Source: G963664835 sp965220775
Lineage (GTDB): Bacteria > Chloroflexota > UBA6077 > FW602-bin22 > JBCLEL01
Assembly (NCBI GenBank): GCA_965220775.1
Contig: OZ244845.1
Span: forward strand, 558,001 to 622,000
Length of the DNA: 64,000 bases
Direction: 5' to 3'
Shown: positions 33,857 to 42,055 of the stretch, one piece after another
Numbering within the stretch: the first letter of the stretch is position 1
Layout of the letters: each line of letters opens with the position of its first letter
Notes under the pieces: model-generated
Told to the model about the DNA's origin: nothing
The model's database searches: none
Seen by the model: only the letters and a program-made list of their open reading frames with translations
Position numbers and translations under genes: made by a program

Positions 33857-35998
33857 CTACGGATGCGCCGGCGAAACATAGGCGCGGCATTCGTGCGACG
33901 GGCCGGCCGCCCGGTTCGCGGTCTCCAGACTTTGCGCTACCGTGCTCCACGCCGCCCAGACAGAAGATTCGTCCGGCGTCCCGGTGATTCCGCGACGCGA
34001 GTCAGTGTCGAACTCGGCCCCCAGTCCCGGAGCGGGTGATCCCCAGGGCGATATCCCGTCTAGGCCAACGTCATCGAAAAGCTTTGCTGCGTCCAACTGT
34101 CGTTGATGCCACTGTCCATCGATGTCTCGCCATGCTTGTTCGAAGCCGCTGATTGTCGCGGTAGCTCGATTCCCACCGAACAACCTCCGCATTTCAGCCG
34201 GAGCGTCAAGCGTGAACCCGTACTCCGCCGCTACTACCGCCACGCCGGCTCGATTGAATACTACCGCGTCATCTAGCGGGTACAGGTTGAAGTCGTAGTA
34301 CGTTAGACTCCACACGTTCCAACAATGTTGGCCGCAATTTTCCACCATGCGCTGAACCAGACGGTGATACTCTGGGACGCGGTCAGGGTCCAATTCATCT
34401 TGAGGTCGATACTCCCAGTCGACAAGTTCAGCGATGTATTGGGCGCCCATAAAGACCAGGTGATTGCGGTCCAGCGATCTGATGGTATCTACCATGTCTC
34501 GGGTGAAGTCGAGGTACCAGCCATACGCCCGGGCGGAGCTGATTCCATTTCGTGGACTGCCACGGGCCTTCAGCTCGTTTCCCAGTTGCCACCCAAGAAT
34601 CACTCGGTTGTCCGACAGGCTCGCTACCACGTGGCGGACCCACGGTTTGTAGTAGACCTCATAGTTTGGCATTCTCGATGACAGACCTTGGTGGTGCTCC
34701 TGGTCGAAGTCGAATTCCCGTACGCCGGCCCGGTACCACGGCGCTGGTAATATCGGCGTAAGATCGAAGGTGGGATGATCGTACGCGAACCGGTCGCCCG
34801 GCACGCCGGGCGGGTAGTAGTCGGTCAGACTCACCAGCACGTAGATTGCTTCCGATGGATCATGGGCCGCGTTGAAGGCAATGACGCGCGCAAGAAATCC
34901 CCGCAGTGCGTCCACGGCCGTCGCCGCATCACGTGGTCCCCGCTCCGATCCGATAGCGTGGCCGGTGGCGAACACGCGGACCCATCTAATCTGGTGCTTA
35001 TGCATCCATTTCAATGTTTCTTCTTGCCCCGGCCGATACAGCAAGTTTGGCGCGTTGATACCGACGGACCGTATAGGCACACATCCGGGATCGAAGATCT
35101 GCCCACCGACGACGGCGGTGAAATTGGGTGACCGCCAATCGTGGGTGCTATTGCGAGATGGGCCCGGGGGTGGCTGAGGCGCGGGCGCCGGCGTTGCAGA
35201 CGGCCGTAGAGGTGTGACGGCTTCAACCGCGAACAGGCCGGCTTCTTTCGCCAGGTCGCCTGAGTTTGCCAGTGTAACTTCTCCCTTCTTCGCCCAAGGC
35301 ACGTCTTCCTTCCAATATTGGAAGACAGCCCTTTGCGCCCTTACTACGAAGCTGTTTCCCATATCCCGGTAGCTCATCGGCAGCCCGAAGTGGTCCAAGG
35401 GCGCCGGGTCGCTCCAGTAGAGTGCCTTAATTGCCTCGTTCGTGTCCAGGAACGCCCAATGGCGCTCCAACACCTCGTCCCAGGATAAATTGGCATCGGG
35501 CGAGGTATCGAATGGCTCCGGCGTTTGTCGAAACACGAGGAGCCAATCGTCGTGGCCGAGGTCGTGCATGCGGTCCAGAACGTTTACGAAAGCGACGGTC
35601 CCCGTTTCCGGTTGCCACTGGAAAACGACTTTCTGCATTGCCTGGACGATGAAGCCCTCCCAGACGAACCGATGACTAACCGGATAGCCCAGCGTTTGGA
35701 CCCCACCGAGTCGGCGAAACTCGTCCCAGAACGGGATGCCGTCGTCGTTGGTGATCGCGTAGCCGGTATCGCCGGCGCCGCCTTGGCCGTTTGCCTGGCG
35801 GTAGAAATGGCCGGCGCCATCCGGCAGATCGAAGTCAATTGGATCCGCAGCCCAGGTTGATCCAGGGATCAACGCCATCAACAACAAGAGAATTGCCGGC
35901 AAAGGGAGAGCGCGACTGATTGGCCGGCTCGATGGCGCCGTGGATTTCGGAGTTTCGAATTCTTTACCACCCGGTGTAGATCCGGTTCCCGCTACCAT
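33857..35998 (-). CDS. Secreted glycoside hydrolase, GH5-like, with an N-terminal repeat domain
   Basis: In this 713-residue protein a signal sequence (LPLPAILLLLMALIPGSTWAA, about 31-51) is followed by a roughly 190-residue domain (GYPVSHRFVWEGFIVQAMQKVVFQWQPETG), a pattern I associate with secreted Chloroflexota proteins. A Pro-rich linker (PSATPAPAPQPPPGPS) leads to a TIM-barrel-like domain from about 290. Probable catalytic acid Glu is in WQLGNELKA and nucleophile Glu in VAAEYGFTLD, the GH5/mannanase arrangement. It would cleave beta-linked polysaccharide outside the cell. The ATG at 35998 gives an unusually long pre-signal stretch, so a later start is possible. Confidence 0.72.
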   Translation of the reverse strand: MVAGTGSTPGGKEFETPKSTAPSSRPISRALPLPAILLLLMALIPGSTWAADPIDFDLPDGAGHFYRQANGQGGAGDTGYAITNDDGIPFWDEFRRLGGVQTLGYPVSHRFVWEGFIVQAMQKVVFQWQPETGTVAFVNVLDRMHDLGHDDWLLVFRQTPEPFDTSPDANLSWDEVLERHWAFLDTNEAIKALYWSDPAPLDHFGLPMSYRDMGNSFVVRAQRAVFQYWKEDVPWAKKGEVTLANSGDLAKEAGLFAVEAVTPLRPSATPAPAPQPPPGPSRNSTHDWRSPNFTAVVGGQIFDPGCVPIRSVGINAPNLLYRPGQEETLKWMHKHQIRWVRVFATGHAIGSERGPRDAATAVDALRGFLARVIAFNAAHDPSEAIYVLVSLTDYYPPGVPGDRFAYDHPTFDLTPILPAPWYRAGVREFDFDQEHHQGLSSRMPNYEVYYKPWVRHVVASLSDNRVILGWQLGNELKARGSPRNGISSARAYGWYLDFTRDMVDTIRSLDRNHLVFMGAQYIAELVDWEYRPQDELDPDRVPEYHRLVQRMVENCGQHCWNVWSLTYYDFNLYPLDDAVVFNRAGVAVVAAEYGFTLDAPAEMRRLFGGNRATATISGFEQAWRDIDGQWHQRQLDAAKLFDDVGLDGISPWGSPAPGLGAEFDTDSRRGITGTPDESSVWAAWSTVAQSLETANRAAGPSHECRAYVSPAHP

Positions 35999-36076
35999 TG
36001 ATTCAAATATACACTCTTCGAAACGGGTCAGAGGTATTGGCTCAGGATTGGATCGCAGTCATTGGAGGTATCTACG

Positions 36077-37486
36077 ATGAACGTAGTCTTGATCGTGGTG
36101 GACACGCTACGCCGTGACCGGCTCAGCTTTTATCGCGATGATGAGGTCAGGCAACTAAACCAATCGCGCAAGTCTTACGAGGTGCCCTGGGAAGACCAAC
36201 TTGCCTACACGCCAAGCCTGGACGCGTTGGCACGGCGCGCCACCATTTTCGACAACTACTATGCTGCGAGCTTCCCGACTATGCCGGCCCGCGGTGACTA
36301 CTCGACCGGCAAAATGTGCTTCTCTTACATGACGTGGGAGCCGCTCAATCGCCGGGAGCTAACGATGGCGGACGCCCTGGCGGGAGCCGGCTACGTAACA
36401 GCCGGCGTGGTCGATACGCCCTTCTACCAGAAGAATGGCTACGGCTACGACCGCGGGTTCAAGTACTTCAAAGACATGGGTAGCCAGGCGTCCTACCTAG
36501 ATCTGAGTCTGCCGAACAACTCCAGGCACTCGGAATCCGAGTTCTGCGCGCCGGAGACCTTCACCGAGGCGGAGAAGGTGCTTGAAAGGATCTACACGGA
36601 GAAGTTTTTCCTTCTGATCGATTCTTGGGATCCACACGAGCCTTGGGACCCGCCGGAGTGGTACGGCCGGCGCTACAAGCGAGATTACGAGGGGCCCGCG
36701 GTCCTGCCGCCCTACAGCTACTATCAAAAGGCCGGCTTGACCGAGCATGACCTCGAAGTGGCACGGGCCGGCTTTCAGGGCGAGACCACTATGGTCGACC
36801 GCTTTATCGGCCGCATTGTCGAGCGGCTCGAAACCCTCGGCGTAGCCGAAGACACCGCCATCGTCATTGTGTCCGACCACGGCTTCCATTTCGGCGAGCA
36901 CGGCGGTCTGTTCGGCAAGATGATCCGAGAGCAGATCCGGTCGTTCGCCGGCGACCCAATGGAAGACTGGCTTAGGTCTCCGCTGTACGAGGAGCTAGTA
37001 CACGTACCAATGATGATCGCGCTTCCGGATCAGCGCCAGCAACAAAGGGTCAGCGACCTTGTCTCCGCCGCCGATTTGATGCCTACGATCCTGGACCTGG
37101 CCGGTGTCGAACTTCCTGAGGGCTTGCGGATCCACGGCAAGTCGATGGCCGGATTCGCCCGCGACGAGCCGGCCAAGGGACGAGAATTGGTCGTGTCGGC
37201 GGTGCCGCTGATGAACCCCGGCCAAGACCTGGCGATCGTCGACAGCTACTACCGGGTTGTGCGGGAGTTCCAGCCGGCGACTATAACCGTGCCGGACTGG
37301 AGCATGCTGTACAGCGCGCGCGATGAACCGATCGAGCTCTACCACCTGCCTTCCGATCCGCGACAGGAGAAAAATGTCGCCGGGGAGAACCCTGCCAAAG
37401 CTCGGGAGATTCACGGCCGCTACGTAGAATTGTTGAAAGAACTCGAGGTTGCGCCGCACCTGCTCGAGCCACGGTCCGAGCTGTAG
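36077..37486 (+). CDS. Sulfatase/alkaline-phosphatase-superfamily hydrolase with Thr at the nucleophile position
   Basis: The 469-residue protein has the metal site start VVLIVVDTLRRDR, the nucleophile region ASFPTMPARGDYSTGK, and later metal ligands IVIVSDHGFHFGEHG with a Lys after it. Sulfatases have C/S-x-P-x-R at the nucleophile; here it is T-M-P-A-R. Formylglycine cannot form from Thr, but Thr is the nucleophile in phosphodiesterase and phosphotransferase branches of the superfamily. A phosphate or phosphonate ester role is therefore as likely as a sulfatase role. GGAGGTA lies 8 bases upstream of the ATG at 36077. Confidence 0.85.
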   Translation: MNVVLIVVDTLRRDRLSFYRDDEVRQLNQSRKSYEVPWEDQLAYTPSLDALARRATIFDNYYAASFPTMPARGDYSTGKMCFSYMTWEPLNRRELTMADALAGAGYVTAGVVDTPFYQKNGYGYDRGFKYFKDMGSQASYLDLSLPNNSRHSESEFCAPETFTEAEKVLERIYTEKFFLLIDSWDPHEPWDPPEWYGRRYKRDYEGPAVLPPYSYYQKAGLTEHDLEVARAGFQGETTMVDRFIGRIVERLETLGVAEDTAIVIVSDHGFHFGEHGGLFGKMIREQIRSFAGDPMEDWLRSPLYEELVHVPMMIALPDQRQQQRVSDLVSAADLMPTILDLAGVELPEGLRIHGKSMAGFARDEPAKGRELVVSAVPLMNPGQDLAIVDSYYRVVREFQPATITVPDWSMLYSARDEPIELYHLPSDPRQEKNVAGENPAKAREIHGRYVELLKELEVAPHLLEPRSEL

Positions 37487-37501
37487 CATTGACTCCGGCG
37501 G

Positions 37502-38521
37502 CTAGTTGGGCTTCAGGATGATCTTGATGGCCTTATCCGGCTCTTGCATCTCGGCGAAGGACTCCTCCGCCCTTTCGACCGGGCGCACGTCAGTCGTCAA
37601 CGCCTCGACGTCGATCACGCCCCGGTTAAGGAGGTCGATCGCCATATCGAACTCTTCCATGTAAATGAAGCTGCCCCGAATGTCGATCTCCTTGAAGAGT
37701 AGGTGTTCCGCTTTGAAGCTTGGTGGCTCCGGGCAGATACCCACGACAGTCAACCGGCCGCGCGGTCTCAGAATATCCAACGCCGCGCCTACGGCCGAGG
37801 GATGGCCGGAGCATTCGAGGGCGTGGGCCGGCGCTTTCGACGAATCGGGGAAGTGTGACTTCAAGTCCTCTTTCAACGGATCGATTACCTCGTCGGCGCC
37901 CATTCGACCGGCTAACTCACCGCGGAAGCTAGACGGCTCGATGGCCGTGATACGCCCGGCGCCGGCCGCGCGAAGCGCCTGTATGGCCAGCAAGCCTATC
38001 GGGCCGGCACCAAATACCAGTGCGTCCTCGCCCAGCTTGATCTCGGACCGGCGAACCGTACGCACCGAAACCGCCAGCGGCTCAACCCAAGCGCCATGTT
38101 GGAGACTGACACCGTCCGGAAGACGGTGGAGGGTCTCCGGCTTGACCCCCACGTAGGGCCCCATGCCTCCAGGCTCGACAATACCGATTGCCGTGTTCCA
38201 GATGCCGGGACAGAACTGGGTTTGGCCGGACTTGCACCAATGGCATTCACGGCAGACGGCGCCGTTTGGATTGACCGAGACGCGGTCGCCGTCCTTGAAT
38301 CCTTCGACGCCCTCACCGACCTCGACGACCTCGCCGGAGAATTCATGGCCCATGACAACCGGCGGATGAAAGATGTCTAGCAGCGGTGCGTGCAAGTCGG
38401 TGCCGCAGATCCCGCAGTATCCCACCTTGAGAAGAATGTGGCCCGGCTCGCAGACTGGTTGGTCAATATCCTGGACCTTGACGTCGCGTTGCTCGTTTAA
38501 GACGACAGCCTTCATTGCCAA
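37502..38521 (-). CDS. Zinc-dependent alcohol/polyol dehydrogenase (MDR family)
   Basis: This 339-residue medium-chain dehydrogenase carries the catalytic-zinc residues in GYCGICGTDLH and VMGHEFSGEVVEVG. Four Cys for structural zinc lie in CRECHWCKSGQTQFC, and the Rossmann motif is ALVFGAGPIGLLAIQALRAAGA. The layout resembles sorbitol/threonine/butanediol dehydrogenases. It is the distal gene of a minus-strand operon, 62 bases after the second PhyH gene, so it may oxidise an alcohol made by those oxygenases. That link is inferred. Confidence 0.92.
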   Translation of the reverse strand: MAMKAVVLNEQRDVKVQDIDQPVCEPGHILLKVGYCGICGTDLHAPLLDIFHPPVVMGHEFSGEVVEVGEGVEGFKDGDRVSVNPNGAVCRECHWCKSGQTQFCPGIWNTAIGIVEPGGMGPYVGVKPETLHRLPDGVSLQHGAWVEPLAVSVRTVRRSEIKLGEDALVFGAGPIGLLAIQALRAAGAGRITAIEPSSFRGELAGRMGADEVIDPLKEDLKSHFPDSSKAPAHALECSGHPSAVGAALDILRPRGRLTVVGICPEPPSFKAEHLLFKEIDIRGSFIYMEEFDMAIDLLNRGVIDVEALTTDVRPVERAEESFAEMQEPDKAIKIILKPN

Positions 38522-38583
38522 TCCTCCGTCTTTGGATCCCCTGAAATCGCGCGTTTAGTGAGTTCTTGGCACTTGGTCGTTCT

Positions 38584-39417
38584 TCATCCCCGCGACGGCT
38601 CGGCCATCTCGGCTCGGCGCTTGCGGGATAGCTCGGCCAGATGCCCGTCATTGGCCCATGCTTGCTCCAAGTGGCGCATCCGATCGGGCCCGGCCGTACG
38701 GATCATTTTTTCGTCGAAGATTCGGTCGATCCAGAACCTTGATTGGGAGCCTATCAGTTCGCGGAACTCGTTCACGTCCTCGTCGCGATAGCGCTGGGTG
38801 AAGTTCAGCGTGAACATCCGACGGCGACCGCCGCCGCCAAATGACGCGTGTTTGGTGTTGTGGTTGAACACAAGAAGGTCGCCGGGTTCGCTTTCCGCAG
38901 CCAAGTCCGGCACCTCGCTGCCAGGCACTCCCCAAAGCTCCTCGCTCTGCCGTATCTGGGCCTGCAGAGCCTCACCATACCTGTCGCCGTGCCGATGGCT
39001 ACCGGGAATCACTCGCAGAGCGCCAGTGTCGCGGGTCAGGGCGTCCAGATAGAACGCCAACTTCACGCTCAGATAGCCTCGACCGCGCCATCCGTCCGAG
39101 TGCCATTGGGTATCGCCGGCGTAGTAGTTGCCATCGCTGGCTACGTAGTTGAAATCGTCGCCCATCAGCGAGGTTGCTATGCCAACTATCCGGCGATCGT
39201 CGAGCAGCTTGCACAGGTCTTCGTCCTGGTCGATGAAACGGACTATGCAAGACCTCTTGTCCCGTTCGTGAGGCTTGCCGTCGTGGCCGCCGCCATGGTC
39301 GGCCCAGACCTGCTCGAAGTGGTTGATGATGGAATCGACGTCATCGGCGAACAGGCCGGGGATCTTCAGGAATCCGAAAGTGTCGAAGAACTGAAGCTGC
39401 TGTTTATCGAGTCTCAG
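38584..39417 (-). CDS. PhyH-family oxygenase with an apparent CTG start
   Basis: From a CTG at 39417 the frame encodes 277 residues beginning RLDKQQLQFFDTFGFLKIPGLFADDVDS. This is exactly the length and start of the ATG-started paralog next door. AGGAGG (39430-39425) lies 7 bases upstream of the CTG. The first in-frame ATG is at 39165, more than 80 codons inside the domain (MGDDFNYVASDGNYY), and would lose the N-terminal fold. An in-frame TGA stands just above the CTG. Iron ligands are seen in QWHSDGW and the distal KHASFGGGGRRR. Family assignment is firm; the CTG start is inferred from spacing and homology. Confidence 0.85.
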   Translation of the reverse strand: MRLDKQQLQFFDTFGFLKIPGLFADDVDSIINHFEQVWADHGGGHDGKPHERDKRSCIVRFIDQDEDLCKLLDDRRIVGIATSLMGDDFNYVASDGNYYAGDTQWHSDGWRGRGYLSVKLAFYLDALTRDTGALRVIPGSHRHGDRYGEALQAQIRQSEELWGVPGSEVPDLAAESEPGDLLVFNHNTKHASFGGGGRRRMFTLNFTQRYRDEDVNEFRELIGSQSRFWIDRIFDEKMIRTAGPDRMRHLEQAWANDGHLAELSRKRRAEMAEPSRG

Positions 39418-39442
39418 TCTATCGCCTCCTCACGCTGCTAGC

Positions 39443-40276
39443 TCATCCACGAGCGCGCTCGGTCATTTCCGCTCGCCGCTTACGGGAGAGCTCGGCCAAA
39501 TGCCCGTCGTTTGCCAAGAGCTGCTCGAGGTGACGCATACGCTCCGGCCCAGCCGTCTTGACCATTCGTTCGTCGTAAATGCGGTCTACCCAGAACCTCG
39601 ACTCTCCCGCGATCATTTGCCGGAGCTCGTCGAAGTCCTCCTCCCGGTAGCGCTGGGTGAAGTTCATCGTGAACATCCGCCGGCGCGTGCTACCGCCGAA
39701 CGATGCGTGCTTCGTGCCGTGGGCAAACAGAATTAGGTCGCCGGGCTCGGTCTCCAGGGGCATGGCCGGCACGTCACGTCCGTGAATGCCCAAAATCTCC
39801 TCGCTCGTCGGCACTTGGGCCTGTAGGGCTTCGGCGTATTTGTCGCCGGTTCGATGGCTTCCCGGTATGACTCGTAAGCATCCTGTATCACGAGCCACCG
39901 GGTCCAGATAGAAGGCCATCTTGATGCTGACGTAGCCCTTGCTCCGCCAGCCGTCCGAATGCCAGTCAGTGTCGCCAACGTAATAGTTGCCGTCGCTGCC
40001 GAAGTAGTTGTAGTCGTCGCCCATCAGCGAGGTGGCGATCCCCATGATGCGGGGGTCGTCGACCAGCCGGCAGAGATATTCGCTCTGGTCGATGAAGCGA
40101 ATCATGGCCGATCTGCGTTGATGGTCGTGAGGTTTGCCGTCGTGGCCGCCACCGTGTTCAGTCCAGATCTGCTCGAAACCCTCGATTATGGCTTCGACGT
40201 CATCGGCGAACAGACCGGGAAAACCCAAGAATCCGAACGTATCGAAGAATTTGAGTTGCTGCGCGGTAAGTCGCAT
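39443..40276 (-). CDS. PhyH-family oxygenase (tandem paralog)
   Basis: This 277-residue Fe(II)/2OG oxygenase has HxD in DWHSDGW, distal His and Arg in KHASFGGSTRRRMF, and the family core GCLRVIPGSHR. It shares long blocks with the next gene (GFEQ/HFEQ, GGGHDGKPH, GIATSLMGDD, SRFWVDRIYDE/SRFWIDRIFDE, AGPERMRHLEQ). The ATG at 40276 follows a GGAGGGA. It is the promoter-proximal gene of an operon ending in the zinc dehydrogenase, 25 bases from the next gene. Confidence 0.9.
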   Translation of the reverse strand: MRLTAQQLKFFDTFGFLGFPGLFADDVEAIIEGFEQIWTEHGGGHDGKPHDHQRRSAMIRFIDQSEYLCRLVDDPRIMGIATSLMGDDYNYFGSDGNYYVGDTDWHSDGWRSKGYVSIKMAFYLDPVARDTGCLRVIPGSHRTGDKYAEALQAQVPTSEEILGIHGRDVPAMPLETEPGDLILFAHGTKHASFGGSTRRRMFTMNFTQRYREEDFDELRQMIAGESRFWVDRIYDERMVKTAGPERMRHLEQLLANDGHLAELSRKRRAEMTERARG

Positions 40277-40532
40277 TGCGTCCCTCCCCTGTACCCTTCG
40301 ACTCTTTATGGGTTGATCGATATTATCACACGCTCATGTCTCTTCCCGGACCCGATCCTTCGGTGCAGGCAAGAGATAGCCGGCCCGGAAGAAACGGTTA
40401 CTTTGAGTTTATTGAGCGGATTGGCGATGAGTTTGAGTGAATGCGGCGCGGTCGCGCAGACAGCCCGGCCGCGGCTAGGACGGTTCCAGAGAGCAACTGA
40501 CGGAAAGGAATACCCGCGCTTGGTGGACTAGA

Positions 40533-40772
40533 TCAGGAGGCTGGAGTCTCTTTTGTGTCGGCAGACCCCGGTTCTTTCTCGGCGCTCGGTTCCTTCGGGG
40601 GCTCATCTTCGCTCTCCAACTCTTCCTGGAACGCGCGCTTGGTGTCCTTGACCGCTTTCCCCAGCTTGCGCCCGGCTCCCGTCGATCGCAGAAAGGAAAA
40701 GCCCTTGCCCAGCGTCCAGCCGATCTGCTCTTCTACACTTTTGTTGGATCTGTCTTCAGATTCGCCGGCCAT
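40533..40772 (-). CDS. Small charged hypothetical protein
   Basis: The product has about 79 residues. A short N-terminal charged segment (MAGESEDRSNKSVEEQIG) is followed by an amphipathic part with FSFLRSTGAGRKLGKAVKDTKRAFQEELES. The rest is a disordered Glu/Pro/Lys tail. There is no TM helix and no recognisable family. Its first part is duplicated, with frameshifts, directly upstream (40804-40991). The ATG at 40772 follows GTAGAGGTA. Confidence 0.5.
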   Translation of the reverse strand: MAGESEDRSNKSVEEQIGWTLGKGFSFLRSTGAGRKLGKAVKDTKRAFQEELESEDEPPKEPSAEKEPGSADTKETPAS

Positions 40773-40991
40773 TACCTCTACCCTTAGCAATATGTACTGT
40801 TATTGTCCTGGAATCGCGCGCAAATTGGTGTCCTTGACTCGCTTTCCCCAGCTTGCGCCCGGCTCCCGTCGATCGCAGAAAGGAAAAGCCCTCTTGCCCA
40901 GCGTCCAGCCGATCTGGCTCTCCTACACTTTCGTTGGATCTGTCTTCAGATTCGCGGGCCATTACCTCTACCCTTAGCAATATGTACTGTT
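40622..40991. repeat. Tandem partial duplication, two units of about 180 bases
   Basis: Unit 1 (about 40622-40801) and unit 2 (about 40804-40991) are near-identical. Both contain CCCCAGCTTGCGCCCGGCTC and GTCTTCAGATTCG, and both end CCCTTAGCAATATGTACTGT. They cover the 5' part of the small minus-strand gene and its ribosome-binding site. Unit 2 has several one-base insertions that destroy its frame, so it is a dead copy upstream of the live gene. Confidence 0.88.
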
Positions 40992-41115
40992 GATTTGTCG
41001 CCGGCCGGACCTCGGATATCAAGCCGGCGGAAACATCAAATCCAGGGGTTCTTGATTCTCGAATATCCGTTCCCACCCAAAGGTTGACGGTGGTCTTGCC
41101 TTTCCCAACTCCCCT

Positions 41116-41143
41116 CTGGATTCCGGCCTTCGCCGGAATGACG
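41116..41143. repeat. Extragenic palindrome (8-bp stem)
   Basis: ATTCCGGC (41120-41127) and GCCGGAAT (41132-41139) enclose CTTC, flanked by CTGG and GACG. The form is typical of short dispersed extragenic palindromes. Only this copy is present in the window, so dispersal cannot be shown here. Confidence 0.6.
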
Positions 41144-41270
41144 ACATGCGGTTTGCGGGCTATCGAAATGGCCTAGGCGGGTTGATTGTTTCGACCAACT
41201 GCTTGTCGGCGTAGGAAAATACTCTAGAAGTCCTAAACATTAAAGAATAGAAAAGCCCTGGTAAATCTCC

Positions 41271-41819
41271 TCAACTTGTACGGTCAGCCGGATGGTCTAA
41301 GTCGTCCGGCTCTGTGTCCGGCTGCTCCAACCCCTTGGCGATGAGGAAGCCACGGGCCCGCTCGGTCCTGGGAAACCGGTTCACAAGTCGCCAAAACTTC
41401 TTGGAGTGATTGGCCTCGATCAGGTGCGCCAACTCGTGCACGATCACGTAGTCCAATACCCAAGTGGGCATCTCGGCCAAGCGATGGGACAGACGAATCG
41501 TCCGGGTGGAAGGGGTGCAACTGCCGAAACGGTGGTTCTGGTTCGTGACGTAGCGGATGGAGAAATCGCCGAGCCGTTCGTCGAAGTATCGCTCGGCCAG
41601 TTGTCGGGCTCGCCGTTCCAACTCCTCGTCGGAGGCGGTCCGCCTTCGGTTGCGGGACCTCGATAGACGATCTTTCATCCGTTCTACCCAGGCCTGCTCT
41701 TCGTCGGCAGTCATGCCGGCTGGCACCATTACCTTGAGCGTGTTGCCCACTATCCGGGCGCTAACCGTCTTCTGGCGGCGTCTCGATCTCACCACTCGGA
41801 CGTCTAGCTCATCGATCAC
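41271..41819 (-). CDS. YgjP/DUF45-family zinc metallopeptidase
   Basis: The 182-residue protein carries HELAH in VLDYVIVHELAHLIEANHSKKFWRLVNRF, the DUF45/YgjP signature with the third ligand His shortly after. NQNHRFGSCTPSTRTIRLSHRL, typical of the family, comes before it. The protein is cytosolic. It may be tied to nucleotide or restriction functions in some hosts, but its role is not established. The C-terminus is a short acidic tail. Confidence 0.9.
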   Translation of the reverse strand: MIDELDVRVVRSRRRQKTVSARIVGNTLKVMVPAGMTADEEQAWVERMKDRLSRSRNRRRTASDEELERRARQLAERYFDERLGDFSIRYVTNQNHRFGSCTPSTRTIRLSHRLAEMPTWVLDYVIVHELAHLIEANHSKKFWRLVNRFPRTERARGFLIAKGLEQPDTEPDDLDHPADRTS

Positions 41820-42055
41820 GGCGGCCCCTTCAAATTAGCATTGCGTGGGTGCTTCGCAAGTTAGTGAAAGCTCAGTTAACCCAAGGTCGACTTCATTCTG
41901 CATTACGCAAAGGGATGACGGCAAGCGACTTCGAAAGATACCGTTCCGAGAGACTTGCACCGTAGCGAGGGCAGCGTATCCCATCGACGCTGCTGAAGAG
42001 GAACAGAGGTGGTCTGAGTGAGACTTACCTCAGTTGCTTTAGCAAGTGTGTGGAG

